Below are positions 1 to 11,945 of a stretch of DNA of 64,000 bases, in pieces. The notes beneath the pieces are model-generated. The model had not been told where the DNA came from and searched no databases. It saw nothing but the letters and a program-made list of their open reading frames with translations. The stretch covers positions 28,501-92,500 of the forward strand of contig NW_011929459.1 in the NCBI RefSeq assembly GCF_000182925.2, in the 5' to 3' direction. Position 1 is the first letter of the stretch. Each line of letters opens with the position of its first letter. This DNA is from Neurospora crassa OR74A. Lineage: Eukaryota > Ascomycota > Sordariomycetes > Sordariales > Sordariaceae. The position numbers and the translations under genes were made by a program.

Positions 1-878
1 AAGGCGAAAGTACTTTGTTAGAGGGAAAGTGTAGGGTAAGTAGGGATAGGAAGGGGACTTAGTTAAGTTTAGTATTTCCCGGGTTTAGATAATATTATTC
101 TAGGGGCGCGGGCGGGCCGGGTATAAGGGGTTTACTATATTAGTAGTTAGCTTATAGAAAGCTTAATAATTATATATAATATATACCTAAGGAAGCGTCA
201 ACTAGTATAATATATATAGGTATAGCCGGGCTGGGCTTTTATAAATCTTAGTAGCTATAGTAGGTAGGGTAAGTAAGAGCGACCGACCGAGCGGCGGCGG
301 GGTAGGAGCGATTAGGTAGGCGAATAATTTTTAAATAAGTTTATAGTTTTAAATAAGTAAATATATTTACAACCGGGTTAGGTATAGTACTAGGTAAGTA
401 AGCGTATTCGAATTATATAAGGTAGTATAGAGAAGAGAGGGTAGGTAAGTGCGTTTAGGTAGGTTAGGTATATAGGGTAAGTAGGTGCGTTTAGGTATAG
501 AATTTTTATATAAATAGTAATTATATTAGGAAAATAAGGGCGAGGGCCTATATAAGGTAGGTAAGAAGGACCGAGAGGTTTGGGGGGGCTAAGGGGTTAT
601 TTTCTAACTCCTATTAGAAGGGGTTTATTAAAAGAAAAAGTAGGGTAGTAGTAAGAGGGGGTAAATAAGTAAAAAAGCTATGTAGTTGAATAAAGGTATT
701 TATAATTTTTTTATTAGAAGATGTAGTAGGGTAGGTAGGAAAAGGTTGTATAGGATTGTATTTTTATATAAAGTAAAAGTATAAAAAGGGAAGCTATCTT
801 TTTAATTTTTGGGTAGGCGAGGTAGTAGGTAAGTTACTTGGACTAAGAATAATTTAATTTTTAGGGGGGGAGTGAAAA

Positions 879-1228
879 TTTCTTTCTTCTTTTTCTTTTC
901 CTTTTTTATTTATTTATTTTTTTTTTTTCTTCTTTTTCTCCTCCCTCTTTCTTCTTCCTACTTTTATTTTCTTTATTACTCTTCCTCCTCCCTTTCCTTT
1001 CCTCTCCATCTTCCTTCATTTTAGTCCTTTTTTTCTTTTCTCTTCCTTTTTCTTTTTTCTTTTTAACTTTTAACCTCTTTTTAAAGCTTTCCTCTCTTAA
1101 TATTTCTTTCCTTATACCTCCAAACCCCCCTCCGTTCCCTTCTTTTATATTATATTTATACAAAAATAAAAAAGTAATATAATTAATATATAAATAAAAT
1201 AAAGAAGGTTCTTATTCTTCTTTTCTTT

Positions 1229-1273
<45 letters not shown>
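879..1273 (+). repeat. Polypyrimidine tract and poly-T run (44 T), spacer A
   Basis: An almost pure C/T tract runs from 879 to about 1147. After a short A/T-rich gap comes an uninterrupted run of 44 T at 1230-1273. The tract keeps many C because they lie in CpT or CpC context, which RIP attacks less than CpA. The apparent lysine-rich (antisense) and poly-phenylalanine frames here are artefacts of this composition. Confidence 0.95.
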
Positions 1274-1276
<3 letters not shown>

Positions 1277-1983
1277 TATATTTTTCTTACTTTCCTTCTA
1301 CCTTTTTACTTTTATAATATCTTGCCCCCTTAGTAAGCTTCTTCCTTTCTTTTTCTTTTTATTCTTCTTTTCGTCCTCTTATTCTACCTCCAAATCTTTA
1401 TTAAGTAAAGGCGTTTATAAAGTAAATAAATACTTTTAAAATAGTAGGAGCCGGATTATAATAAGGGTAGAGGTTTTTTTTATAAATATAGGAAGAAGAA
1501 GGTATTTGGAGGCGACTAAGTCGATTAATTAGAATTTATACGGTCTTAAATAAATTGTTAGGGAAGGGTAGGTAAATAATTGATAGTAGGAAAGAAGAAA
1601 AAGAAGAAAAAAAGAAAAAAAAAAAAGAAATTTTAAAAGTAGTAGAAGAAGAAGGGTAGTAGAATTTAAGGGGTATAAATAGTTAGTAGAATAGGTAGGG
1701 TATTAAGTGGCTTTAATTATATAAGTAGGGAGGATATATTGAGGTTAATATATTAATAAAGAAGGTTAAATTAGTAAATATAAAAAGAAAAAAATAAGAG
1801 TAATATAAATACTTTTAGTATAGTTATAAGATATTATAAATTATATTAAGGAAGATAAAAAGTAATTAGTTTTTTATTTAGTAGAAATATAGTTTGAGTA
1901 GATATTATAAGGTAGGTATATTTACTTTATATAAGAAAGGCGCGGCTGAAGTTAAAAAGGTAGAAGAGGGAAAGGTAGTAAAG

Positions 1984-2270
1984 GGTAGTATTTATTAAAT
2001 ATAAGGTAGGTAAGAACGACCGGGTAGGTAAAGAAGGTGTAATCGACCTTTGGAAGCCGAAGTTTTAAAAAGGAAAATTGTAAGTAGGTAGTATTTATTA
2101 AATATAGGGTAGGTAAGAACTATAGGGTAAGTACGATAGGCTTATATAAAAAAGGTAAAATTAAAGTTGAAAAGAAAAAAGTAGTAGGTAGGTAATACTT
2201 ATTAAGTGTAAGGTAGGTAGGAATAACCGGGTAGGTAAGGAAGGTATAATTAATTTAATAAGGAAGGTGT
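1984..2270 (+). repeat. Three 103-bp IGS subrepeats, spacer A
   Basis: Copies start at 1984, 2087 and 2191 (spacing 103 and 104). Each opens with GGTAGTAYTTAYYRA-like sequence followed by AGGGTAGGTAAGAA-like sequence. About 40 bases are well shared and the rest is diverged. The end of the third copy is approximate. Confidence 0.75.
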
Positions 2271-2439
2271 AGTTTTTATAAATTTAGAGCGAGATTCTTA
2301 AGAAGGTGCGACCTAGTTGGGTAGTTGGGTAACTATAAATCGATTTTTAAAATTTCCTATATTAGGGAATTTCGCGGGAATTAAAAAATTGTAGTTTAGA
2401 TTGTCGGGCTATATTATCCCTAGATTCGAAGTTAGAAGG

Positions 2440-2446
2440 TATATAA
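2440..2446 (+). promoter_or_regulatory. Candidate RNA polymerase I core promoter box, unit 1
   Basis: TATATAAGAAGG lies 680 bp upstream of 18S, after the subrepeats and a conserved ATTTCC..AGGGAATTTCG block near 2350-2375. Its spacing to 18S is the same in all seven units. The box holds no C and so cannot be hit by RIP on this strand. The start site is not shown by sequence alone, and T/A-only boxes can also be made by RIP, so the call is tentative. Confidence 0.4.
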
Positions 2447-3119
2447 GAAGGAGTGGTAGAGAGTAATAAGAAAGAATAAGTAGTAAGATTATTTAGTCGT
2501 CCCTACTTCCGGCTCCCTTTTATAAGTATAAATAAGAATATATAAGGCTTGTTCTATTTGGAAGCTTTTTGTAGGAGGGTTATTCTAATTTATAGTCTAA
2601 GTACCTTCTTATAGTAATTTGTAAAGGAAATTAAATTTTAATTTATAGAGCGTTATTATTATATAGTTCTCTATAGTTTATTAGGGAATTAATATTAATA
2701 ATACGAATTACTTTAGTATTATTCTAATAAGGGCTTTATTTTTATTGGATAGTATTTAAGAAAATCCTATAGGCGCTAGGGAGTATCCTATAAATATTGA
2801 GGGGTAGGTTTTATAGATAATTGGCCGTTAATTAAATTTATTTATAAATTGCTAGAGGTACTGGCTAATTAAGGAAGCCTTCGGGTAGAACTTTTTGTAT
2901 TAGACTTCCTCTTAGGGCGTATAAGTGGTATACGAAAGGCGTTCTATACTTTCCTATCCTTCTACCGATTGTACTTTAGGGAATTTAGGAGGGGAAAGTA
3001 GATATATATTTCGAAGTAAGTTCGGCCTTACTATACGAGCTTCGGACTACTTACTTTTATAATTTTATAAATTCTTTTATTCGTTTATAAGCGGTTAGCC
3101 TTTTTAGGCGTACGATAGT

Positions 3120-4915
3120 TATTTAATTAATTTTATTAGTAGTTATATATTTATTTTAAAAATTAAATTATATATATTTAAGTTTAAGTAATTAAATTAC
3201 AAAATTGTAAATAGCTTATTAAATTAATTATAGTTTATTTGATAGTACCTTACTATATAGATAATTGTAGTAATTCTAGAGTTAATATATATTAAAAACC
3301 CCGACTTCGGAAGGGGTATATTTATTAAATTAAAAACTAATACCCTTTGGGGCTAATTAGTAATTTATAATAATTTTTCGAATTGTATAGCTTTGCGCTA
3401 GCGATGGTTTATTTAAATTTCTATTCTATTAATTTTTAACGGTTGGGTTTTGGCTAGCTATAGTGATAATGGGTAATGGAGGGTTAAGGCTCGACTTTAG
3501 AGAAGGAGTTTGAGAAATGGCTACTATATTTAAGGAAGGTAGTAGGCGTATAAATTACCTAATCCTAATACGGGGAGGTAGTAATAATAAATATTAATAT
3601 AGGGCTCTTTTAAGTTTTATAATTAGAATAAATATAATTTAAATCCCTTAATAAGGAATAATTAGAGGGTAAATTTGGTATTAGTAGCCGTAGTAATTCT
3701 AATTCTAATAGCGTATATTAAAGTTATTAAGGTTAAAAAGTTCGTAATTAAACCTTAGACTCGGCCCGTCGGTCCGCTTTATTATATATATTAATTAGGT
3801 TGGGCCTTTTTTCCTAGAGAACTGTATGCCCTTTATTGGGTATGTCGGGGAATTAGGACTTTTACTATAAATAAATTAGATTACTTAAAGAAGGCCTATA
3901 TTCGAATATACTAGTATAGAATAATAGAATAGGACGTATAGTTCTATTTTATTAGTTTTTAAGATTATTATAATAATTAATAGGGATAGTCGGGGGTATT
4001 AATATTTAATTATTAGAAGTAAAATTCTTAAATTTATTAAAGATTAATTATTGTAAAAATATTTACTAAGGATATTTTTATTAATTAGGAATGAAAGTTA
4101 GGGGATTGAAGACAATTAAATACCGTTGTAGTCTTAATTATAAACTATACCAATTAAGGATTAGATAGTATTATTTTTTAACCCGTTTGGCACTTTATAA
4201 TAAATTAAAATATTTGGGCTCCTAGGGGAATATAGTTGTAAGGTTGAAATTTAAAGAAATTGATAGAAGGGTACTACTAGGGGTGGAGTTTGCGGTTTAA
4301 TTTAATTTAATATAGGGAAATTTATTAGGTTTAAATACAATAAGGATTAATAAATTGAGAGCTCTTTCTTAATTTCGTAGGTAGTAGTATATAGCCGTTT
4401 TTAATTAGTAGAGTAATTTATTTATTTAATTACAATAACGAATGAGACTTTAACTTATTAAATAGTTTATATTATTTTAGTAGTACGTTAACTTTTTAAA
4501 GGGATTATCGGTTTAAACTAATAGAAATTTAAAGTAATAATAGGTTTGTAATGCCCTTAGATATTTTAGGCCGTACGCGCGCTATACTAATATAATTAGT
4601 AAATATTTCTTTAGTTAGAAAGTCCGGGTAATCTTATTAAATTGTATTATATTAGGGATAGAGTATTATAATTATTACTCTTTAATAAGGAATTTTTAAT
4701 AAGTATAAATTATTAGTTTGCATTAATTACATTCCTACCTTTTATATATACCGTTTATTATTACTACCAATTAAATAGTTTAATAAGGTTTCCAGATTAG
4801 CCTAGGGAGGTCGGTAATAATTACTTAGGGCCGGAAAGCTATTTAAACTTAATTATTTAGAGGAAGTAAAAGTTGTAATAAGGTCTTTATTAGTAAATTA
4901 GTAGAAGGATTATTA
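3120..4915 (+). rRNA. 18S rRNA pseudogene, unit 1 (RIP-mutated)
   Basis: This is a full-length SSU gene copy. The 5' end reads TATTTAATTAATTTTATTAG where active fungal genes have TACCTGGTTGATTCTGCCAG. The 3' end reads GAAGGATTATTA for GGAAGGATCATTA. The length of 1796 bp is normal for an ascomycete without introns. The 530-loop (3678) reads GTATTAGTAGCCGTAG, with several changes. The 3' decoding region (4745) reads TATATACCGTTTATTATTAC against TACACACCGCCCGTCGCTAC. A ribosome built on this RNA would not be expected to work. The next gene, 5.8S, follows ITS1. The mutation mix includes both C-to-T and G-to-A. Confidence 0.96.
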
Positions 4916-5105
4916 TAGAATTATAAAACTCCTATAAACTATTGCGAATTTTACTTGTATAATTATTTTAATATTAATAGTCCGGAAAGGCCTTTGGGCC
5001 TTCCCGAATCCTTGGGTCTCCTATTTGCGGGAGGCTGCCCGCCGGAGTACTAAAATTAAACTCTTAATATTTTATATTTCTTTAAATAAACTTTTAAATA
5101 AGTTA
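4916..5105 (+). other. ITS1, unit 1
   Basis: This 190-bp spacer between 18S and 5.8S contains CCGGAAAGGCC followed by TTTGGGCC, a relic of a UUCG-capped hairpin with the loop changed to UUUG. It also holds the GGAGGCTGCCCGCCGGAGT block, kept almost intact. The arrangement resembles Neurospora and Sordaria ITS1 from memory. Confidence 0.93.
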
Positions 5106-5262
5106 AAACTTTTAATAATGGATTTCTTAGTTCTAGTATTAATAAAGAACGTAGCGAAATGTAATAAGTAATATGAATTGTAGAATTTAGTAAATTATTG
5201 AATTTTTAAATATATATTACGCTTATTAATATTCTAGCGAGTATGTTTGTTCGAGTGTTATT
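5106..5262 (+). rRNA. 5.8S rRNA pseudogene, unit 1
   Basis: The 5.8S copy starts AACTTTTAATAATGGATTTC for AACTTTCAACAACGGATCTC. The core AAGAACGTAGCGAAATG is still close to the universal AAGAACGCAGCGAAATG, with a single CpA-to-TpA change. The ATCATCGAATCTTTGAACGC element is degraded to ATTATTGAATTTTTAAATAT, so pairing with the 28S 5' end would be weakened. The 3' end is placed within one or two bases. Confidence 0.95.
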
Positions 5263-5414
5263 TTAATTATTAAGCTCTATTTGCGTTAGGGATTTGCGGC
5301 TATCCGCGGTCCTTCAAAATTAGTAGCGGGCTTATTAATTATATTGAGTATAGTAATTCTATATTACTATAGTTGTACGGTAGGTTCTTACTATAAAACC
5401 CCTTATTTTTAAGG
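5263..5414 (+). other. ITS2, unit 1
   Basis: This 152-bp spacer retains GATTTGCGGCTATCCGCGGTCC, a stem with only light damage, and ends in AAACCCCTTATTTTTAAGG before 28S. The Neurospora-type GCGGCTGTCCGCGG stem is recognisable. Confidence 0.93.
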
Positions 5415-8400
5415 TTGACCTTGGATTAAGTAGGAATATCTATTAAATTTAAATATATTAATAAGTAGAGGAAAAGAAATTAATAGGAATTACCTTAGTA
5501 ATGGCGAATAAAGTAGTAATAATTTAAATTTGAAATTTAGCTTCGGCCTAAATTATAATTTATAGAGGAAGCTTTTAATAAAGCACCTTCTAAATCCCTT
5601 AGAACGGGGCGCTATAAAGGGTAAGAGCCTTATATAGTCGGATATTGATTTAATATAAAGCTCCTTCGACGAATCGAATAATTTAGGAATATTATTCAAA
5701 ATAGGAGGTAAATTTCTTTTAAAGTTAAATACTAGCTAGAAATTAATAGTATATAAATAGAATAATTAAAAGATGAAAAGTACTTTAAAAAGAGGGTTAA
5801 ATAGTATATAAAATTATTAAAAGGGAAGTATTTGTAATTAGATTTATACTATTCTAATTATCCGGTATTTTTACTAATATATTTAGGACGGTTTAAATTA
5901 GTATCGGTTTTGGTAGGGGGATAAAGGTCCGGGGAATATAGCTCCTCCGAGAATATTATAGCCCCGGGCGTAATACCTTCACTAGGATTGAGGTTTATAT
6001 ATTTGTAAGGATACTAATATAATAGTTATTAACGATCTATTTTAAAATATGGATTAAGGAATTAAGGTTTTGTGCGAATATTTAGGTATAAAACCTATAT
6101 ATATAATGAAAGTGAATGTAGGTAAGAGTTTTAATATATTATTAACCGATTTTAATGTATTTGAATAGATTTAAATAAGAATATTAAATTTTAGACCCGA
6201 AAGATAGTAAATTATACTTAAATAGAATAAAATTAAAGGAAATTCTAATAGAAGTTTATAATAATTTTAACATATAAATCGATTATTAAATTTAAGTATA
6301 GGGGCGAAAGATTAATTAAACTATTTAGTAGTTAGTTATTGCTAAAGTTTCTTTTAGGATAGTAGTGTTGTTCTTTAGTTTTATAAAATAAAGCGAATAA
6401 TTAGGGACTTGGGGGCGCTTTTTAACCTTTATTTATTTTTAAACTTTAAATATATAAGAAGCTTTTATTATTTAATTAAATATAGGTATTCGAATATACT
6501 AATATTAGTAGGCTATTTTTAATAAGTAGAATTAACGATGTGGGATAAATTGAATGTAGGGTTAAGGTATTGGAGTAGACGTTTATTAAATACTATAAAA
6601 GGTATTAATATATTTTAATAGTAGGACGGTAGCTATAGAAGTTGGAATTTGTTAAGGATTATATAATAATTTATTTATTAAATATATTAGCCTTAAAAAT
6701 AGATAGCGTTTAAGCGTTCTATTTATACTCCGCCTTTAGAGTAAAAATAATACTTTAAGGAGTAAGCGGTTGTAGAGGTTAGTAATGAAATTTAGGGCGT
6801 AAGCCCGGGTTGAATAGCCTTTAGTATAGATTTTGGTAGTAATAGTAAATATTTTAATAAGAATTTGAAGGATTGAAGTAGGGAAAGGTTCTATATAAAT
6901 AGCGGTTAAATATAGGTTAGTTAATCCTAAACTATAGGGAAGTTCCGTTTCAAAGGGGTATTTGTACTTTGTATAGCAAAAGGGAAGCCGGTTAATATTC
7001 CGGTATTTAGATATAGGTTTTGTGCGGTAATATAATTGAATGCGGAGACGACGGCGGGGGCCCCGGGTAGAATTCTCTTTTCTTTTTAATAGTTTATTAC
7101 CTTAAAAATAGTTTATTTAGAGATAGGGTTTAATAGCCGGAAGAGTCCGATACTTTTGTTAGGTCTAATACGCTTTCGATATTCTTTAAAAATCCGCGGG
7201 AGGGAATAATTCTTACGCTAGGTTATATTTATAATTGTAATAGGTTTTTAAGGTAAATAGTTTTTAGTTAATAGAATAATATAAATAAGGGAAATTAGTA
7301 AAATAGATTTATAATTTTGGGAAAAGGATTAGCTCTAAGGGTTGGGTATATTGGGCTTTAGATAAACGCCCTAGGAGTAGATTATTATTAGCCGGGTAAT
7401 TAATTGGCGGCTTTTAATATTTAGGTATAGAAGCTTTTAGTAGATTTCGGTTGTCTAGTATACGTTTAATAATTAATTTAAAATTAGTATAAATAGGGGG
7501 AATTTAATTATTTAATTAAAATATAGTATTATAATAGTTAAAAAGTAGTATTAATATAATATAATTTCTATTTAGTATTTTGAATATTAAAGTAAAGAAA
7601 TTTAATTAAGCGTAGGTAAACGGCGGGAGTAACTATAATTCTCTTAAGGTAGTTAAATACCTCGTTATTTAATTAGTAATGTATATAAATGGATTAATAA
7701 GATTCCTACTATCCTTATTTACTATTTAGCGAAATTATAATTAAGGGAATAGGTTTAGTAGAATTAGTAGGGAAAAAAGACCCTATTAAATTTAATTCTA
7801 ATTTAATATTGTAAAAAGATATAGGAGGTGTAGAATAGGTAGGAGCTTCGGTGCTAATAAAATACTATTATTCCTATTGTTTTTTTACTTATTTAATTAA
7901 GCGGGGCTGGATTTTTATTTAATTTCTAATTTTAAAGTCCTTTATAGGCCGACCCGGGTTGAAGATATTATTAGGTAGGGAGTTTGGCTAGGGTAGTATA
8001 TTTGTTAAACTATAATGTAGGTGTCTTAAGGGGGGTTTATAGAGAATAGAAATCTCTAGTAGAATAAAAGGGTAAAAGTCCCTTTGATTTTAATTTTTAG
8101 TATAAATATAAACTATAAAAGTATAGCCTATTAATCCTTTAGTCCCTCAAAATTTGAGGTTAGAGGTGCTAGAAAAGTTACTATAGGGATAATTAGCTTA
8201 TAGCGGCCAAGCATTTATAATAATATTACTTTTTAATTTTTTAATATTGGTTCTTCTTATTATACTAAAGTAGAATTTAGTAAGTATTAGATTATTTACT
8301 TACTAATAGGGAATATAAATTAGGTTTAGACTGTTATAAAATAGGTTAGTTTTACCCTATTAATAACTTTATTATAATAGTAATTAAATTTAGTACGAGA

Positions 8401-8751
8401 GGAACCGTTTATTTAAATAATTGGTTTTTGCGGTTGTCCGACTAGGTAATACCGTAATACTACTATTTATTAGATAATAGTTAAACGCCTTTAAATTAGA
8501 ATCTATATTAGAATATAATAATATTTCTAATATATTATAAATATATAAGAATAGGCTCCGGCCTTGTATTTTAGTAAGCGATTCTTCTATTAGCTTTAAA
8601 GTAACTAGCGGTAATTTATATATTATAATTTTAATATATATTAGATTAAATTCTTTATAAACGATTTAAATATGCGAAAGGGTCCTATAAATAGTAAAGT
8701 AGCTTTATTATTACAATTTACTAAGGGTAAACCTTCCTTCGTTTAAATTTC
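5415..8751 (+). rRNA. 28S rRNA pseudogene, unit 1 (RIP-mutated)
   Basis: The LSU copy runs from TTGACCTTGGATTAAGTAGG (TTGACCTCGGATCAGGTAGG in active genes) to GTAAACCTTCCTTCGTTTAAATTTC. The length of about 3337 bp is normal, with no intron or R-element insertion. The sarcin-ricin loop at 8392 is intact (AGTACGAGAGGAACCG). The peptidyl-transferase segment near 8182 reads ATAGGGATAATTAGCTTATA for ACAGGGATAACTGGCTTGTG, a loss of near-invariant bases. The 3' boundary is set by comparison with fungal LSU genes and may be off by several bases. Confidence 0.96.
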
Positions 8752-9703
8752 TTAGTAGAAGGGTCTATTTAATAAGTAGGTATTTATTGGGGGGTTCCTT
8801 TGAGATTTGGTTATTAGAGCCCGAGAGGGCGAAAGTGCTTTATTGGAGGGAAAGTGTAGGGTAAGTAGGAATAGGAAGGGGATTTAGTTAAATTTAATAT
8901 TTTTTAGGTTTAAATAATATTACCCTAGGGGTACGGGCGGGCTAGGTATAAGAGGTTTGTTATATTAATAGTTAATTTATAGAAGGCTCGGTAGCTATAT
9001 ATAGTATATATTTAGGGAAGCGTCGATTAGCATAGTATACGCGGGTACGGCCGGGCCGGGCTTTTATAAATTTTAATAGTTATAGTAGGTAGGGTAGGTA
9101 AAAGCGACCGACCGAGCGGCGGCGGAGTAGGAACAACCGGGTAGGTGAGTAATTTTTAGGTAAATTTATAATTTTAAATAAATAAATATATTTATAATTA
9201 AATTAAATATAGTATTAGATAAGTAAATATATTCGAATTATATAAAGTAGTATAAAGAAGAGAGGGTAGGTAAGTACGTCCGGGTAGGTTAGGTATATAA
9301 GGTAGGTAGGTGCGTTTAAATATAGAATTTTTATATAAATAGTAATTATATTAGGAAAGTAAGGGCGAAGGTTTGTATAGGGTAAATAAGAAGGATTAAA
9401 AAGTTTAGGGGGGTTAAAGGGTTATTTTTTAATTCCTATTAAGAGGGGTTTATTAAAGGAAAGGGTAGGGTAGTAATAGGAGGGGGTAAATAAATAAAGA
9501 AGTTACATAGTTGAATAAAAGTATTTATAGCTTTTTTATTAAAAAATATAATAGGGTAGGTAGGAAAAGGTTATACGGAATTGTATTTTTATATAAAGTA
9601 AAAATATAAAGGGGGAGGCTATTTTTTTAATTTTTAAGTAAGCAAGGCGGTAAGTAGGCTACTTAAGCTAGGAATAGTTTAATCTTTAGGGGGGGAGCGA
9701 AAA

Positions 9704-10053
9704 TTTCTTTCTTCTTTTTCTTTTCTTTTTTTATTTATTTATTTTTTTTCTTTCTTCTTTTTCTCCTCCCTCTTTCTTCTTCCTACTTTTATCCTCTTTA
9801 TTACTCTTCCTCCTCCCTTTCCTTTCCTCTCCGTCTTCCTTCGTTTTAATCCTTTTTTTCTTTTCTCTTCCTTTTTCTTTTTTCTTTTTAGCTTTTAACC
9901 TCTTTTTAGGGCTTTCTTCTCTTAATATTTCTTTCCTTATACCTCCAAACCCCCCTCCGTTCCCTTCTTTTATATTATATTTATATAAGGATAAAAAAGT
10001 AATATAATTAATATGTAAATAAAATAAAGAAGGTTCTTATTCTTCTTTTCTTT

Positions 10054-10099
<46 letters not shown>
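9704..10099 (+). repeat. Polypyrimidine tract and poly-T run (45 T), spacer B
   Basis: The C/T tract spans 9704 to about 9971, followed by 45 uninterrupted T at 10055-10099. Confidence 0.95.
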
Positions 10100-10102
<3 letters not shown>

Positions 10103-10809
10103 TATATTTTTCTTACTTTCCTTCTACCTTTTTACTTTTGTAATATCTTACCCCCTTAGTAAACTTCTTCCTTTCTTTTTCTTTTTATTCTTCTTTTCGT
10201 CCTCTTATTCTACTTCTAAATTTTTATTAAGTAAGGGCGTTTATAAAGTAAATAAATATTTTTAGAGTAGTAGGAGCCGGATTATAATAAGGGTAGAGGT
10301 TTTTTTTATAAATATAGGAAGAAGAAGGTATTCGGAGGCGATTAAGTCGATTAATTAGAACCTATACGGTTTTGAATGAATTGTTAGGGAAGGGTAGGTA
10401 AATAATTGATAGTAGGAAAGAAGAAAAAGAAGAAAAAAAGAAAAAAAAAAAAGAAATTTTGAAAGTAGTAGAAGAAGAAGGGTAGTAGAATTTAGAGGGT
10501 ATAAATAGTTAGTAGAATAGGTAGGGTGTTAGGTGGCTTTAATTATATAAGTAGGGAGGATATGTTGAAGTTAGTATATTAATAAAGAAAGTTAAATTGG
10601 TAAATATAAAAAGAAAAAGATAAAAATAATATAAATACTTTTAGTATAGTTATAAGATATTATAAATTATATTAGGGAAGATAAAAAGTAGTTAGTTTTT
10701 TACTTAGTAAAAATATAATTTGAATAGATACTATAGGGTAGGTACGTCTATTTTATATAAGAAAAGCGCGGCCGAAATTAAAAAAATAGAAGAAGGAAAG
10801 GTAGTAAAG

Positions 10810-11096
10810 GGTAGTACTTACTGAGTGTAGGGTAGGTAAGAACGACCGGGTAGGTAAGGAAGGCGTAATCGACCTTTAGAAACTAAAGTTTTAAAAAGGA
10901 AAATTGCAAATAGGTAGTATTTATTAAGTATAAGGTAGGTAAGAACTATAGGGTAAATATAATAGGCCTATATAAGAAAAGTAAAATTAAAATTAAAAAG
11001 AAAAAAGTAATAGGCGGATAGTACCTACCGAGTATAGGGTAGGTAGGAATAACCGGGTAGATAAGGAAGGTACAACTAATTTAACGAGGAAGGTAT
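10810..11096 (+). repeat. Three 103-bp IGS subrepeats, spacer B
   Basis: The first copy begins GGTAGTACTTACTGAGTGTA, less mutated than in spacer A. The later copies follow at about 10913 and 11017. The AGGGTAGGTAAGAACGACCG part shows the shared core best. Confidence 0.75.
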
Positions 11097-11265
11097 AATT
11101 TTTGTGAATTTGGAATGAGATTTTTAAGAAGGTGCGACCTAATTAGGTAGTTAGGTAACTGTAAATTAATTTTTAAAATTTCCTATATTAAGGAATTTCG
11201 CGGAAATTAAAAAGTCGTAATTTAAACCGTTGGACTATACTATCCTTAAATTCGAGGTCGGAGGG

Positions 11266-11272
11266 TATATAA
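11266..11272 (+). promoter_or_regulatory. Candidate RNA polymerase I core promoter box, unit 2
   Basis: TATATAAGAAAGAGCGGCGG lies 680 bp before 18S. One G of the flanking AAGAAGGAGCGG is changed to A. Confidence 0.4.
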
Positions 11273-11945
11273 GAAAGAGCGGCGGAGAGTAATAGGAAAG
11301 AGCGAATAATAAAATTATTTAGTCGTCCTTACTTCCAATTCCCTCTTATAGGTATAGGTAAAGATATATAAGGTTTACTCTATTTAGAAGCCTTCTATAG
11401 GAGGGTTATTCTAATTTATAGCCTAAATACCTTCTTACAATAATTTATAAAGGAAATTAAATTTTAATTTATAGAGTATTATTATTATATAACTCCTTAT
11501 AATTTACCGGAGAATTAATATTAATAGCGCGAATTACTTTAATACTATTCTAGTAAGGGTTCTACTTCTATTAGGCGGTATTTAAAAAGATCCTACAAGC
11601 GCTAGGGAATACCCTATAAGCGCCGAGGGGTGGGCTTTATAAATAATTGGCCGTTAATTAAATTTATTTATAAATTGCTAGGGGTACCGGTTAATTAAGG
11701 AAGCCTTCGGGTAGAACCTTTTATACTAAGCCTCTTTTTAAAACATATAAGCGGTATACGAGAGGCGCTCTACACTCTCCTATCCTCCTACCAATTATAC
11801 TTTAAAGAATTTAGGAGGGGAAAGTAGATATATATTTCAAAGTAAATTCGGCCCTATTATACGAACTTCGGATTACTTACCTTCGTAACTTTATAAACTC
11901 TTCTATTCGCTTACAAACAATTGGCCTTTCTAAACGTACGATAAT

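Larger units (their letters stand above)
1..3119. other. Spacer A: IGS plus 5' external spacer, left-truncated
   Basis: Base 1 aligns with 8826 in the next spacer, so the first 74 bases after the preceding 28S lie outside the window. Contents in order: a G/C-rich segment with a CG-rich core near 280-302; GGGTAGGTAAG-like motifs, including a tandem pair around 440-490; polypyrimidine and poly-T block; polypurine tract at 1589-1630; three 103-bp subrepeats; a TATATAA box at 2440; and the presumed 5' external transcribed spacer to 3119. This is among the most heavily mutated spacers: positions 343-402 hold one CpA and no TpG, against four of each in the matching part of spacer H. No protein gene is seen. 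Confidence 0.9.
8752..11945. other. Spacer B: IGS plus 5' external spacer (3194 bp)
   Basis: This complete spacer is 3149 bp plus a 45-T run. Just after 28S lie a G/C palindrome (GGGGGG..TTCC, near 8790) and an intact GCCC-GAGA-GGGC hairpin at 8819-8830. The G/C segment keeps CGGCCGGGCCGGGC near 9049-9062 and the CG-rich core near 9106-9126. A polypurine tract lies at 10415-10456. No protein gene, 5S gene or mobile element is seen. Confidence 0.9.

Noticed and set aside
440-490. Telomere-like TAGGG/GGGTAG repeats
   Set aside because: The copies are spaced irregularly and do not form TTAGGG tandems. They recur inside every spacer, so they are spacer motifs rather than a telomere.
906-1163. 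Lysine/glutamate-rich antisense open frame, also at 36227-36484 and 62724-62981
   Set aside because: It is the complement of the polypyrimidine spacer tract and recurs only because the spacer is repeated. It has low-complexity composition and no domain.
1227-1439. Poly-phenylalanine frame starting in the T run, also at 27723, 36548, 45388 and 63045
   Set aside because: The frame is made by the homopolymer. Its first codons vary with run length and it sits in rDNA spacer.
1984-2285. CRISPR-like spaced repeats
   Set aside because: There are only three diverged 103-bp copies in a fungal rDNA spacer, without short identical repeats or unique spacers.
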